Of a DNA stretch of 46,608 nt, positions 34,948-43,605 are shown one piece after another. The DNA is from Candidatus Uhrbacteria bacterium (lineage in GTDB: Bacteria > Patescibacteriota > Patescibacteriia > JACQRZ01). The notes under the pieces are model-generated. The model was not told the DNA's origin. It saw only the letters and a list, made by a program, of their open reading frames with translations, and ran no database searches. Location: positions 1 through 46,608 of the forward strand of contig JACPHV010000030.1 in the NCBI GenBank assembly GCA_016188385.1, in the 5' to 3' direction. Position numbers and translations under genes: made by a program. Positions within the stretch are counted from its first letter, which is position 1. Each line of letters begins with the position of its first letter.

Positions 34948-36703
34948 CTCCGGATTGCAACGACCAGAGACGCGCGTATAATGTTCCGCTTTGCGCCGAT
35001 AATTCCTCATGCGTACCTTCCTGAACGATGTTCCCCTGTTCTAATACAAAGATATGGTCCATTTTTCGTATCGTTGAAAGGCGGTGCGCTATCGCAATGG
35101 TCGTTTTCCCTTTCATAAGATGTTCCAACGAATCTTGAATATAACTTTCCGACTCCGAATCCAGGCTCGAGGTAGCTTCATCCAATATCAAAATCGGGGC
35201 ATTCTTCAAGATAACGCGCGCGATGGCGACACGTTGTTTTTCCCCTCCGGAAAGTTTTACTCCCCGCTCCCCGACCAGGGTTTCATATCTGTGCGGCAGA
35301 GCATTGATGAATTCTTCGCAATGCGCGAGCTTGGAGGCTGAATACACAGCTTCAACCGGAGCATCAGGATTGCCATATCGGATATTTTCAAACAATGATC
35401 GATGAAACAAGATCGGATCTTGCGGCACGTACGCGATAATACCGCGGAGGCTTGCCAGGGTAATGGAACGGATATCGTGATCGTCAATGGTAATAAACCC
35501 CTCGTTGACATCACGGAGCCGCAGAAGCAATCGCACGAGAGTCGACTTTCCGCCGCCGGACGGACCCACGAACGCAACGCGCTGCCCTGCATCGATCTTC
35601 AGATTCAAATCCTGAAATACAGGACGATTGGCGATATAGCTAAAAGAAACATGTGCAAACCGTATCGCTCCGCGCGACGATCCCAGAGAAATCGCGTCGT
35701 GAGCGTCAATAATCGAAGGGCGGTGATTGATAATCTCAACCATTTCTTTCGCATCGGCGACGCTTTCCGCGATATCGCGTATCGTACGTGGAAATTCCCA
35801 GAGTTGCCGCTGCATCTGCATATAGTACGTAAACGTAAGCAAAAGTATGCCGAGTCCGATAACACCGCTGTACCATAGATGCGTGCCAACAAAGAATACC
35901 GCAAACAACACCCCGATAAAAAGCAATGCTTGCGCGCTATCGTTGAGTGTACTTAATAGCCATGAAACAACAGACGCTCTGCGCAAACGTTCCACTGCTA
36001 CGCCGAACCTCTTATGTTCGTATTCAAAGCCATGGAAAAGGCGGATCGTCTCGCTATTCGTGACAGCATCGGCGAGCACCGCTGTCGTATGCGTATCCTC
36101 CCACGATCTCCGGATATCATAGGTAAGCTTCCATTTAGAGAAAAGGATATTTACTGCGATGAGCGCTACGACAAATCCTGCTATCAGAGCCATAATCTGA
36201 ATTGAATGAAAGGCAAGTATGATGATAATGGAAGCAAGTCGCACCGCCGGCGCGAAGAAATGCCAATACGCTTTGTCATTCAGTTTTTGAAACGACGATG
36301 AAAGACGGTTCACCCTTTGAACCAAAGCTCCTGTAAAAGTATCGGTAAAAAATCCGTATGACTGCGGCATGAGCTTCGTGAATGCTGTTGTTCGCAACTC
36401 TGCCATCACGCGCGCGGTGAACATGCTATCAAAAATAGATGCTCCCCGATACGCGACATATTCCACCATATGCAGGGCAAAGACGATCCACACGGTCGAA
36501 AGTAAAACATCACGAGCTTCTTCTGTGCGCGGGGCAGACGCGAGAAAATCAAAATACTCCTTGTAATAGAGCGGGTAAATCGCGCTCAACACAACCGCGG
36601 ATCCCAAACTAATCAACATAGATGAAAGTAAAAGAGGGTGCCGGCATGAATGCCCCCAATACACGCGGAGGACGTCTCGAATTGTTGCTGGTTTAATATT
36701 CAT
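34934..36703 (-). CDS. ABC half-transporter (exporter type)
   Basis: A 589-residue half-transporter that would act as a dimer to export a lipid, peptide or drug. The membrane domain (about 30-320) has six helices. The nucleotide-binding domain has Walker A GPSGGGKSTLVRLLLRLRD (about residue 380), the Q-loop YVPQDPILFHRSL, signature LSGGEKQRVAIARV, Walker B ILILDEATSSLD and H-loop IAHRLST. The ATG at 36703 was chosen; an upstream TTG at 36718 is in frame. It follows uvrB closely (23 bases) and has no Shine-Dalgarno sequence. MsbA-like lipid or multidrug export is typical of this architecture; substrate unknown. Confidence 0.93.
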   Translation of the reverse strand: MNIKPATIRDVLRVYWGHSCRHPLLLSSMLISLGSAVVLSAIYPLYYKEYFDFLASAPRTEEARDVLLSTVWIVFALHMVEYVAYRGASIFDSMFTARVMAELRTTAFTKLMPQSYGFFTDTFTGALVQRVNRLSSSFQKLNDKAYWHFFAPAVRLASIIIILAFHSIQIMALIAGFVVALIAVNILFSKWKLTYDIRRSWEDTHTTAVLADAVTNSETIRLFHGFEYEHKRFGVAVERLRRASVVSWLLSTLNDSAQALLFIGVLFAVFFVGTHLWYSGVIGLGILLLTFTYYMQMQRQLWEFPRTIRDIAESVADAKEMVEIINHRPSIIDAHDAISLGSSRGAIRFAHVSFSYIANRPVFQDLNLKIDAGQRVAFVGPSGGGKSTLVRLLLRLRDVNEGFITIDDHDIRSITLASLRGIIAYVPQDPILFHRSLFENIRYGNPDAPVEAVYSASKLAHCEEFINALPHRYETLVGERGVKLSGGEKQRVAIARVILKNAPILILDEATSSLDSESESYIQDSLEHLMKGKTTIAIAHRLSTIRKMDHIFVLEQGNIVQEGTHEELSAQSGTLYARLWSLQSGGFLR

Positions 36704-36726
36704 GGTATAGATATTCAATCGTGAAA

Positions 36727-38676
36727 TTATGTTCGAGACTTCCGAGTTCTTTTTTCAACAATAGTACGTATCGCGTCACGAAGCAAAATCGCTTTTTCAA
36801 AATCCAGACGCTCAACAGCCGCGCGCATCTCCTCTTGCAGCGCGACGAGATTCTTTCGCGCGTCAGATTTCACCGACTCCACGATTTCTCCCGGCAAAAA
36901 GGATGTTTCCACTTTTTTCTTGATACTTGCGGGAGTAATGCCATACTCCTTGTTATATTGTATCTGGATCGCTCGGCGCCTCTCGGTCTCCTCGATCGCT
37001 TTTTTCAATGACCCTGTCATGGTATCCGCGTACATCACCACGCGCCCATCCGCATGACGCGACGCGCGCCCGATCGTCTGTATCAAACTTGTCGCATTCC
37101 GCAAAAACCCTTCTTTGTCCGCATCCAATATCGCAACAAGCTCTACCTCCGGTATATCAAGACCTTCACGCAATAAGTTAATACCGACCAAGACATCATA
37201 CACGCCGAGCCGAAGATCTTTGATCAATGCCGCGCGGTCGATGGTATCAATCTCACTGTGCAGATAACGCGCTTTCACGTCATGCTCGGTAAGATATTCA
37301 GAAAGCTCTTCGGCGGAACGCTTCGTCAACGTGGTTACAAGCACGCGACTTCCCTTTCGTACTGTTACCGCTATTTCAGAACACAGGTCGGCAATGTACC
37401 CTTTGATCGGTCTTACCGTGACAGTCGGATCCAATAAGCCCGTAGGGCGAACAACCTGTTCGACTACTTGGCCGCTGCTTTGGGTCTCATACGAATCCGG
37501 CGTCGCGCTCACGAATATCGTATGATCGAGATAGGATTCAAATTCCGGGAATGTCAGCGGACGATTATCATACGCGGAAGGAAGGCGAAAACCATAATCC
37601 ACGAGATTCCTTTTTCGCGCATAATCGCCGCGGTGCATACCCTGTATTTGCGGGATGGTGGCATGACTCTCATCTATGCAAATCAAAAATTCCTTGGAAA
37701 AAGGATTGGAACGAAAAAAATCAAGCAAACAAAAAGGCGGTTTACCCATCGGACGTCCGTCAAAGTGCCGGGAATAATTTTCGATACCCTTGCAGTATCC
37801 AAGCTGTTCAATCATCTCTAAATCGTACTGCGTCCTCTGCTCCAAACGATGCGCCTCCAGCATTCCGAGTTGCGGCAAACGCGTACGGAGTTCCTCACGA
37901 ATTGACGAAATTGCCGATTTCCGCTTTTCCTCGGGAGCCACAAACGGCTTTGCGGGATAGATATGCGCGATCTGTGTTTTTGATGTTTCATCGAGTGAAA
38001 TCGGATCTAACAACGCGATTGACTCAACTTCATCGTCAAAAAATTCAAAACGATATATGTCGCCGCCAAATCCCTGCATGACATCTACCGTATCGCCGCG
38101 AACGCGAAAGCGTCCCGCGCGAAGTTCGGTATCATTGCGCTCATATAACGCGTCAACAAGTTTGGAAAGAAATGCGTGGCGTCCGATACGGTCTGCCTGC
38201 GATATGGTAATCTTGCTTTCCATAAAATCATGCGGACTTCCGAGACCATAGATACATGATACCGAAGCGATCACAATGACATCGGGACGGCTTACGAGAG
38301 AGGCCGCGGCTTCCATCCGCAACTGTTCGATTCTCTCGTTGATTTGAGTCTCTTTTTCTATGTAGGTATCGGTCTGTGGAAGATAGCTTTCCGGAAGATA
38401 ATAATCATAGTAGGAAACGAAATAGCATACTTTATTTTTAGGAAAAAAATTGCGGAACTCCGTGTAGAGTTGTGCCGCAAGCGTTTTATTATGCGCAATA
38501 ACGATAGTGGGTATCTGCAGCTGCTCGATCACGCAAGACAGTGTGTATGTTTTACCGGAACCGGTAATTCCGAGAAGTGTTTGCCGATCAAAGCGATGAA
38601 AGCCATCCGTTAACGATCGGATGGCTTTCGGCTGATCCCCCGCCGGTTTGAATTGAGAAACGAGTTTGAATTTCAT
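36727..38676 (-). CDS. uvrB: Excinuclease ABC subunit B
   Basis: A 649-residue DNA-bound helicase-like subunit of nucleotide-excision repair. Motif I is LLGITGSGKTYTLSCV. The beta-hairpin is YVSYYDYYLPESYLPQTDTYIEKE-like and is given here only by its key residues (Y-Y-D-Y-Y-xP-E). Further motifs are IDESHATIPQ, TLTKRSAEELSEYL, VGINLLREGLDIPEV and IGRASRHADGRVV. The C-terminal UVR motif DFEKAILLRDAIRTIV binds UvrC. Length is normal. It is located with uvrC (25.3-26.9 kb) and uvrA (30.5-33.4 kb), though not in one operon. No Shine-Dalgarno sequence is seen. Confidence 0.96.
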   Translation of the reverse strand: MKFKLVSQFKPAGDQPKAIRSLTDGFHRFDRQTLLGITGSGKTYTLSCVIEQLQIPTIVIAHNKTLAAQLYTEFRNFFPKNKVCYFVSYYDYYLPESYLPQTDTYIEKETQINERIEQLRMEAAASLVSRPDVIVIASVSCIYGLGSPHDFMESKITISQADRIGRHAFLSKLVDALYERNDTELRAGRFRVRGDTVDVMQGFGGDIYRFEFFDDEVESIALLDPISLDETSKTQIAHIYPAKPFVAPEEKRKSAISSIREELRTRLPQLGMLEAHRLEQRTQYDLEMIEQLGYCKGIENYSRHFDGRPMGKPPFCLLDFFRSNPFSKEFLICIDESHATIPQIQGMHRGDYARKRNLVDYGFRLPSAYDNRPLTFPEFESYLDHTIFVSATPDSYETQSSGQVVEQVVRPTGLLDPTVTVRPIKGYIADLCSEIAVTVRKGSRVLVTTLTKRSAEELSEYLTEHDVKARYLHSEIDTIDRAALIKDLRLGVYDVLVGINLLREGLDIPEVELVAILDADKEGFLRNATSLIQTIGRASRHADGRVVMYADTMTGSLKKAIEETERRRAIQIQYNKEYGITPASIKKKVETSFLPGEIVESVKSDARKNLVALQEEMRAAVERLDFEKAILLRDAIRTIVEKRTRKSRT

Positions 38677-38706
38677 TGATAATCGTTTTGACTACAATAC
38701 ACTACA

Positions 38707-39498
38707 CTATCTATGGCGCGAGTTCAATGGTTGGGCGATCGTCATGATATTCTTTCCATTCCACCAACGCGCGCGTACTCCGTCTCGAATGTAATATGAT
38801 CGTTTTATCGTATATCCGGCTTCATGGAGCAATGAACGCAATGCGCGGACCGTGTATGCGTGATAATAAAGGTGTCCTTTCACGCCTTCGCTTTTCCATT
38901 CCGTAATGATATCATTGATGCCAAGATCAAAATGGGAAATGCCATACTCCTTTTCCCATGGCAACAGCGCGAAAGATAACCTCCTGCTCAAACCGCTCCA
39001 TGCAGTCTTTGGCCCCTTGTCCAATCGCCAGAGATTCCAATTCTCCATGCAGAGCAAACCATTCGGCAAGAGAAATTGCCGCGCTCTCTTTAAGGCAGCA
39101 AGCGCTTGGCGGCGGCGGGGAATATGATGAAACGACGCGACCATGAATATCGCATGAAATTTTTTACCGCGCAATTCCTGAATATGGTCGAGGGAGAGAA
39201 TATCTCCAACGATAAATCGCGGCTCGAGCGGATGCGCGTGATATGCCGTTTCAGCTCGCGCGATGAGCGAACGGGAAGCATCGATCCCGACATACGCGAT
39301 GCTTTTGTGGGCTAGATAAGAAAAAAGCCGTCCGTTTCCGCAACCGATGTCAAGCACGCTATCACCTTCTTTGACAGACGAGTCAAACACGGTAAAATCA
39401 TTCCAGTGCTTCCGGCGTGTTCGATCAAATTGATCCGCGATCCGTTCGTACCCTTCGCGGGTCATGACGGTAAGCGCGTGAGCTGTATGCGGCTTCAT
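38707..39498 (-). CDS. Class I SAM-dependent methyltransferase, Trm9-like
   Basis: A 263-residue Rossmann-fold methyltransferase. SAM motif I is VLDIGCGNGRLF (48-59), motif II VGIDASRSLIARAE, and motif IV/post-I SFHHIPRRR. The N-terminal pattern Y-x2-IA-x2-F-x2-TR-x3-W (17-32) and the C-terminal YYHAYT..L..LLHEAGY match yeast Trm9 and its relatives, which methylate cm5U34 in tRNA to mcm5U. I recall Trm9 as needing Trm112; no such partner gene is visible here. The ATG at 39498 abuts the ATG of elp3 on the other strand, so the two genes form a divergent pair, supporting a joint role. An ATG at 39465 is the alternative start. Confidence 0.85.
   Translation of the reverse strand: MKPHTAHALTVMTREGYERIADQFDRTRRKHWNDFTVFDSSVKEGDSVLDIGCGNGRLFSYLAHKSIAYVGIDASRSLIARAETAYHAHPLEPRFIVGDILSLDHIQELRGKKFHAIFMVASFHHIPRRRQALAALKRARQFLLPNGLLCMENWNLWRLDKGPKTAWSGLSRRLSFALLPWEKEYGISHFDLGINDIITEWKSEGVKGHLYYHAYTVRALRSLLHEAGYTIKRSYYIRDGVRARWWNGKNIMTIAQPLNSRHR
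39371..39398 (+). promoter_or_regulatory. Candidate promoter of the Elp3-like gene, inside the methyltransferase gene
   Basis: A perfect TTGACA (39371-39376) and TAAAAT (39393-39398), 16 bases apart on the plus strand, would start transcripts near 39405, about 95 bases upstream of the Elp3 start. The boxes lie within the opposing coding sequence, so chance occurrence is possible. Confidence 0.42.
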
Positions 39499-41187
39499 AT
39501 GAAACAATCACTTAAAGAATCTTCAGCTTCTATCATAGAACGCTTGGTGTCGCAAGGCAATTTTGACAGTGATGCTTTGCATTCGGCGAAGCGGGAATTT
39601 TCCGCAGCCACGAGCATACCCTTTCCGACAAACACGGAACTGCTCGCTGTGTATCGAGGACTTGTTGCCGAGCATACAATCGATTCCCATTCGGAGCTGG
39701 AACGGCTGTTGACGGTCAAACCGATACGATCCCTGTCAGGCGTTGCCATTGTCACGCTGCTGACTATGCCGTATCCGTGCCCGGGAAAATGCATCTACTG
39801 TCCTGATGAAGCACGGATGCCGAAAAGCTATATCGAGACGGAGCCTGCCGCGGCGCGAGCGCTTCGCCTGCAGTTTGATCCGTATGTCCAGACCGCGAAA
39901 CGCATATCCATGCTTGAGGGCAACGGACACCCGGCGGATAAAATTGAGTTGATCATCAAGGGCGGGACATGGTCTTCCTACCCGCCGCCATACCAGCAAT
40001 GGTTTATCAAAGAATGTTTTCGCGCGATGAACCATGCCGCCGATGGCTGTGAGACGATTCGTACCGCCGATGCGCATAATCCTTTTAATCGATTCGAGTC
40101 GACAGAGAAAGCCTCATGGGATGTGCGGACGCTTTTTGAACAACAAGCAATAAATGAAACTGCCGCGCATCGCTGCATAGGACTCACGATTGAGACAAGA
40201 CCTGACTTTATCAGTCCCCGAGAAATTAAACGCCTGCGTATGTTGAGCGTCACTCGCGTGGAACTCGGCGTACAGACGACTGACGATACAATTTTGGAGA
40301 CAATCAAACGGGGACATACTGCCGATACTGTCGTACGGGCGACAAAACTTCTCAAGGACGCGGGTTTCAAAGTGGATTTTCATCTCATGCCAGGATTGCC
40401 GGGAGCGACTCCGAAAAGCGATCTTGCGGACGCTCGAAAGATATTTTTTTCCGCCGATTTCGGACCCGATACCGTCAAATTGTATCCTACCGTGGTAACT
40501 CCGAATACCGTACTGGAAGAATGGTGGAAACAAGGACGGTATGAGCCGTATGACACGCAGACTGTCATTGAATTGCTTGCCTCCATCAAAGCAATCGTAC
40601 CGCCTTATGTTCGTCTGTCCCGTGTGATACGGGATATTCCTTCTGATAATATCTCTGCCGGTAATAAAGTGACAAACCTGCGGGAGGTCGTGCATGAATA
40701 TATGAAAAAACGGAATATGCGGTGCCGCTGTTTGCGGTGTCGGGAAACCGGACATCAAAACGATTCAACATTGAATGGCCGCTTATCAGAAATCACATAT
40801 AAGGAGCGATCCTATGCCGCTTCGGGAGGAATGGAATATTTTTTGAGTTATGAAAGTAAGGATGAATCGATCCTCTATGCGTTTCTGCGACTGCGGCTCC
40901 CGTCGAATGACGGGGAGCGAATTCATCATCTTCTGCCAGAGCTTCGCCGCGCCGCGCTTGTCCGTGAACTTCATACGTATGGACAGCTTGTTCGAATACA
41001 TGCAAAGGATGAAGAATCAACCCAGCACAAGGGATTGGGGAAAAAACTCCTTGAACGCGCAACGACAATCGCGACAGAAAACGGACTTACCAGGATCGCC
41101 GTCATTTCCGGCATTGGCGTACGGGAATATTACCGTCGCGCAGGCTATCGCCTCGAAGGAACTTACATGGTTAAAGCGCTCAATTGA
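39499..41187 (+). CDS. elp3: Elp3-like tRNA uridine-34 modification enzyme (radical SAM + GNAT)
   Basis: A 562-residue enzyme expected to attach an acetyl-CoA-derived group to C5 of wobble uridine (cm5U). The radical-SAM cluster ligands are C94, C98 and C101 in YPCPGKCIYC, preceded by LTMPY; the Elp3 core continues with MPGLPGA and FGPDTVKLYPTVV. A zinc-binding cysteine set is seen in CRCLRCRE. The C-terminal acetyl-CoA-binding GNAT has HKGLGKKLLERA and GVREYYRRAGY. The ATG at 39499 was taken, the first with a family-like N-terminus; open frame extends to 39406 (GTG). No Shine-Dalgarno sequence is visible. Its 3' end overlaps the PA14 gene on the other strand by 8 bases. Confidence 0.94.
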   Translation: MKQSLKESSASIIERLVSQGNFDSDALHSAKREFSAATSIPFPTNTELLAVYRGLVAEHTIDSHSELERLLTVKPIRSLSGVAIVTLLTMPYPCPGKCIYCPDEARMPKSYIETEPAAARALRLQFDPYVQTAKRISMLEGNGHPADKIELIIKGGTWSSYPPPYQQWFIKECFRAMNHAADGCETIRTADAHNPFNRFESTEKASWDVRTLFEQQAINETAAHRCIGLTIETRPDFISPREIKRLRMLSVTRVELGVQTTDDTILETIKRGHTADTVVRATKLLKDAGFKVDFHLMPGLPGATPKSDLADARKIFFSADFGPDTVKLYPTVVTPNTVLEEWWKQGRYEPYDTQTVIELLASIKAIVPPYVRLSRVIRDIPSDNISAGNKVTNLREVVHEYMKKRNMRCRCLRCRETGHQNDSTLNGRLSEITYKERSYAASGGMEYFLSYESKDESILYAFLRLRLPSNDGERIHHLLPELRRAALVRELHTYGQLVRIHAKDEESTQHKGLGKKLLERATTIATENGLTRIAVISGIGVREYYRRAGYRLEGTYMVKALN

Positions 41188-43321
41188 CGTTCTCGGGAAA
41201 TAATTGCGTTGCCGGAATAATCTCTTCGATCTGCCGTATCCCGCGCGTCCATTTCAGTTGAATTCCCGCAAACGCGATATCCTCAAAGTAATCAAGACGG
41301 ATCGGGTAGCGCTTCCCCGCTTCCAGATATATGCTGCCTGTCGTTCTTTTCATTGGATGCTTTCTCCAATCATCGATTAATTTGGCATTATTCACCCAAA
41401 GGCGGACACCATCGTCAGAATCAATGATAAAAGTATACCGATCGCTCTGACGCGCCTCGATGTATCCTGCCCACCTCACGGAAAACAGATTCGGGTCCAT
41501 CCCCGGAATAGGCGGCCCGTATGCCCAGCGGAAATCGACCACGGGATCGACACGCGTTACTTTCAGGTTGCTGAAATCATGAGAATCGAAATACATGGCA
41601 GTCAAGCCCGTCCCTCTCGAAACTCGCTCTTCAATTGGCGGAACAATACCGCTCAAATCATCCAAAGCATCTTGCAGCGAAAGGCTTGTATCGCCTTGCA
41701 AAAAACGGGCAATCGCGCTTTTTGTCGATCCGGTGATGGGAAAACCGCGCCGTTCGTAATACCACGCGAGATCGGCATTGGCATTGATGCTTAAGAGAAA
41801 AACAAAAATGTTGATTTTTTTGTTTCGCAAATCTTCGGAATCACTCGCGGCAAGTAATGCATCGGGAACATATTTCCATGTGGTAAGAAAATCTATGGTC
41901 GTACGCAATGCTTTCAAGAACTCCTTATCTTGCTTCACGCTCTTGCGATCTTGAAATATCTGGAGCGTGACGGCGGTAAAAAGATCGGATCCGAGGGTGC
42001 TGTTTTTTGTCGAATGAGTCGGATACAACGATGCTGTATTCACGCGCAACGGCACTGTGCTGCTGATCGGCAAACGGTTCTGTTGAAGCGACGCATGTTG
42101 ATCAGTCGAGGTGATCACATTGGCGCAGGTGGCGGGCTTGGCTAGATATCCGCACCACGCGTTCCACCATCCGAAACGTTTCTCTCCTTTCTGCATCTCC
42201 AGATACGAAGCGACTCCGATCAAATCGGAAAAACTTTTTATCATGGAGTCATGCCAAAGAAACACATTCCGCTGCGGCGCGCGAGCGAGGAATACCTCAC
42301 TAAGCGCTCTCGCGTACGAAACGGCGAAAGGACGGGCGGGATGATTTACCGTATGGACAAGATCGGTACGCACCATGGGAGAGGGAACTCGCACCGTCTG
42401 CGAGTACGGATCGATCGTAATCTTGCGTATCCGGTTGTCATCAATGACGACGATCCGTTTTCCTCCAAGATCATAGTTCAAATAATCACTCAAAAAAACA
42501 ACAAGGTCCTCATACCGTGCCAACGCAGGCAATGGGTCTGTCCGAAACCGAGCAAGCGTCGCTTGCGTGAAGTGCCATTCGATCGATCCGCATCTGACAC
42601 TGCGTTGCCGCATCAGTTGGGAATAGCTTCGATCGCATGAAGCGCGCGCATGCTGCGAAGGTGCGGATACGGCAGGTTGAACGCCATCGGAAAAATCCGA
42701 TTTTGGTATTAGCAAAGAAATCGGTTCTCGCACGGCAATATACAGGCTCTTGAGATCGGCTTGTTGCCCGTCTGTATTCCAGCATCGTAACGTGACAACG
42801 GAAGGATAAGGAATACTGATTTCAGCTGACCCCGACGGTTGTTTGAGGCCGACCCATTCGGGTATTGTGCCGCCTCCATGGCAAGCAAACGCGTTAACGC
42901 TGTCCCACTGCACGAGTACGCGCTCTGTTTTTAAAACTGATGTCCGATCACTGAGAAAGGTAACTGCGGGCAATGGCAAAGATTCATCCTGGTCATTCGG
43001 GTGTACTACTACGGTGCGCGTCTGCGGCGCTGACGCGAGACCTTCGGGACTCGTACAGGTAAGAGAGTAGGAATAATATCCCGTATTAAGTACGATCGTA
43101 CGCTGGCCTTGCTTCGGGAGGCGTTCTTCAGTGTCGAATGAACCTATGCAAAAAGATGCCGCGGGAGCATTCCAGTCAAGCGTTACCGGAGTGCCGGCGA
43201 TCGCAACATTTGGAAAGATGCCATAGTAAACTGTCGAGCCGCCTTCCTGCGCGAAAAGCTGGCTCGATAAAACAAAAGTTGACAGAGCACATACAAAAAT
43301 TGTTGCAAAAAGAGTGCGCAT
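41180..43321 (-). CDS. Secreted protein with C-terminal PA14 domain
   Basis: A 713-residue exported protein. A Sec signal peptide is present (about 1-26, ending near LFAQ). Two Ig-like beta-sandwich segments follow (about 30-105 and 110-195), each with a cysteine pair and PVTLDWNAP-type strands. The centre (about 215-570) is unrecognised. The last 140 residues are a PA14 domain, usually carbohydrate-binding: GLTAMYFD, VRWAGYIEARQSDRYTFIIDSDDGVRLWVNN, ..AGKRYPIRLDYFEDIAFAGIQLKW. Predicted role: surface-exposed protein for glycan contact, perhaps attachment to host cells. ATG at 43321 preferred; a TTG at 43330 is in frame. Function of the middle part is unknown. Confidence 0.88.
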   Translation of the reverse strand: MRTLFATIFVCALSTFVLSSQLFAQEGGSTVYYGIFPNVAIAGTPVTLDWNAPAASFCIGSFDTEERLPKQGQRTIVLNTGYYSYSLTCTSPEGLASAPQTRTVVVHPNDQDESLPLPAVTFLSDRTSVLKTERVLVQWDSVNAFACHGGGTIPEWVGLKQPSGSAEISIPYPSVVTLRCWNTDGQQADLKSLYIAVREPISLLIPKSDFSDGVQPAVSAPSQHARASCDRSYSQLMRQRSVRCGSIEWHFTQATLARFRTDPLPALARYEDLVVFLSDYLNYDLGGKRIVVIDDNRIRKITIDPYSQTVRVPSPMVRTDLVHTVNHPARPFAVSYARALSEVFLARAPQRNVFLWHDSMIKSFSDLIGVASYLEMQKGEKRFGWWNAWCGYLAKPATCANVITSTDQHASLQQNRLPISSTVPLRVNTASLYPTHSTKNSTLGSDLFTAVTLQIFQDRKSVKQDKEFLKALRTTIDFLTTWKYVPDALLAASDSEDLRNKKINIFVFLLSINANADLAWYYERRGFPITGSTKSAIARFLQGDTSLSLQDALDDLSGIVPPIEERVSRGTGLTAMYFDSHDFSNLKVTRVDPVVDFRWAYGPPIPGMDPNLFSVRWAGYIEARQSDRYTFIIDSDDGVRLWVNNAKLIDDWRKHPMKRTTGSIYLEAGKRYPIRLDYFEDIAFAGIQLKWTRGIRQIEEIIPATQLFPENVN

Positions 43322-43389
43322 AGACAGCAAATAGACTACCGCACCGGCGCAATTCTTGCAAGCCTCGGCAACTTATTGTCGAGAACACC

Positions 43390-43605
43390 TTATTTCCGAT
43401 CGCGAGATATCTGCCGCAGACCCCGGAGCTTTTTCGACGCATCAGCAAGCGCCATCTTAAAGCGCTGTTCTGCCACCGCGACAGCATGTTTGGTGATTTT
43501 AGAATACTGTGAATCCAATACGTTGCGCGCGGCAAGAGATACGATCGTTTTTCCGAAACGATCTTTCGGCTGCAAGGAAAAAAAAGACATGAGTATAGGG
43601 TTCAT
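43390..43605 (-). CDS. Small basic protein of the xse operon, function unknown
   Basis: A 71-residue, lysine/arginine-rich protein, predicted mostly helical (ARNVLDSQYSKITKHAVAVAEQRFKMALADASKKLRG). Its ATG overlaps the stop of the 319-residue gene by ATGA (43602-43605), which is the main support for it. There is no membrane helix or recognised motif. A role tied to the preceding coiled-coil protein is possible. Confidence 0.6.
   Translation of the reverse strand: MNPILMSFFSLQPKDRFGKTIVSLAARNVLDSQYSKITKHAVAVAEQRFKMALADASKKLRGLRQISRDRK

Noticed and set aside
38700-38745. uvrB promoter (TTGAAC with TAGTGT)
   Set aside because: The -35 is fair but the -10 matches only three of six positions, too weak to list.
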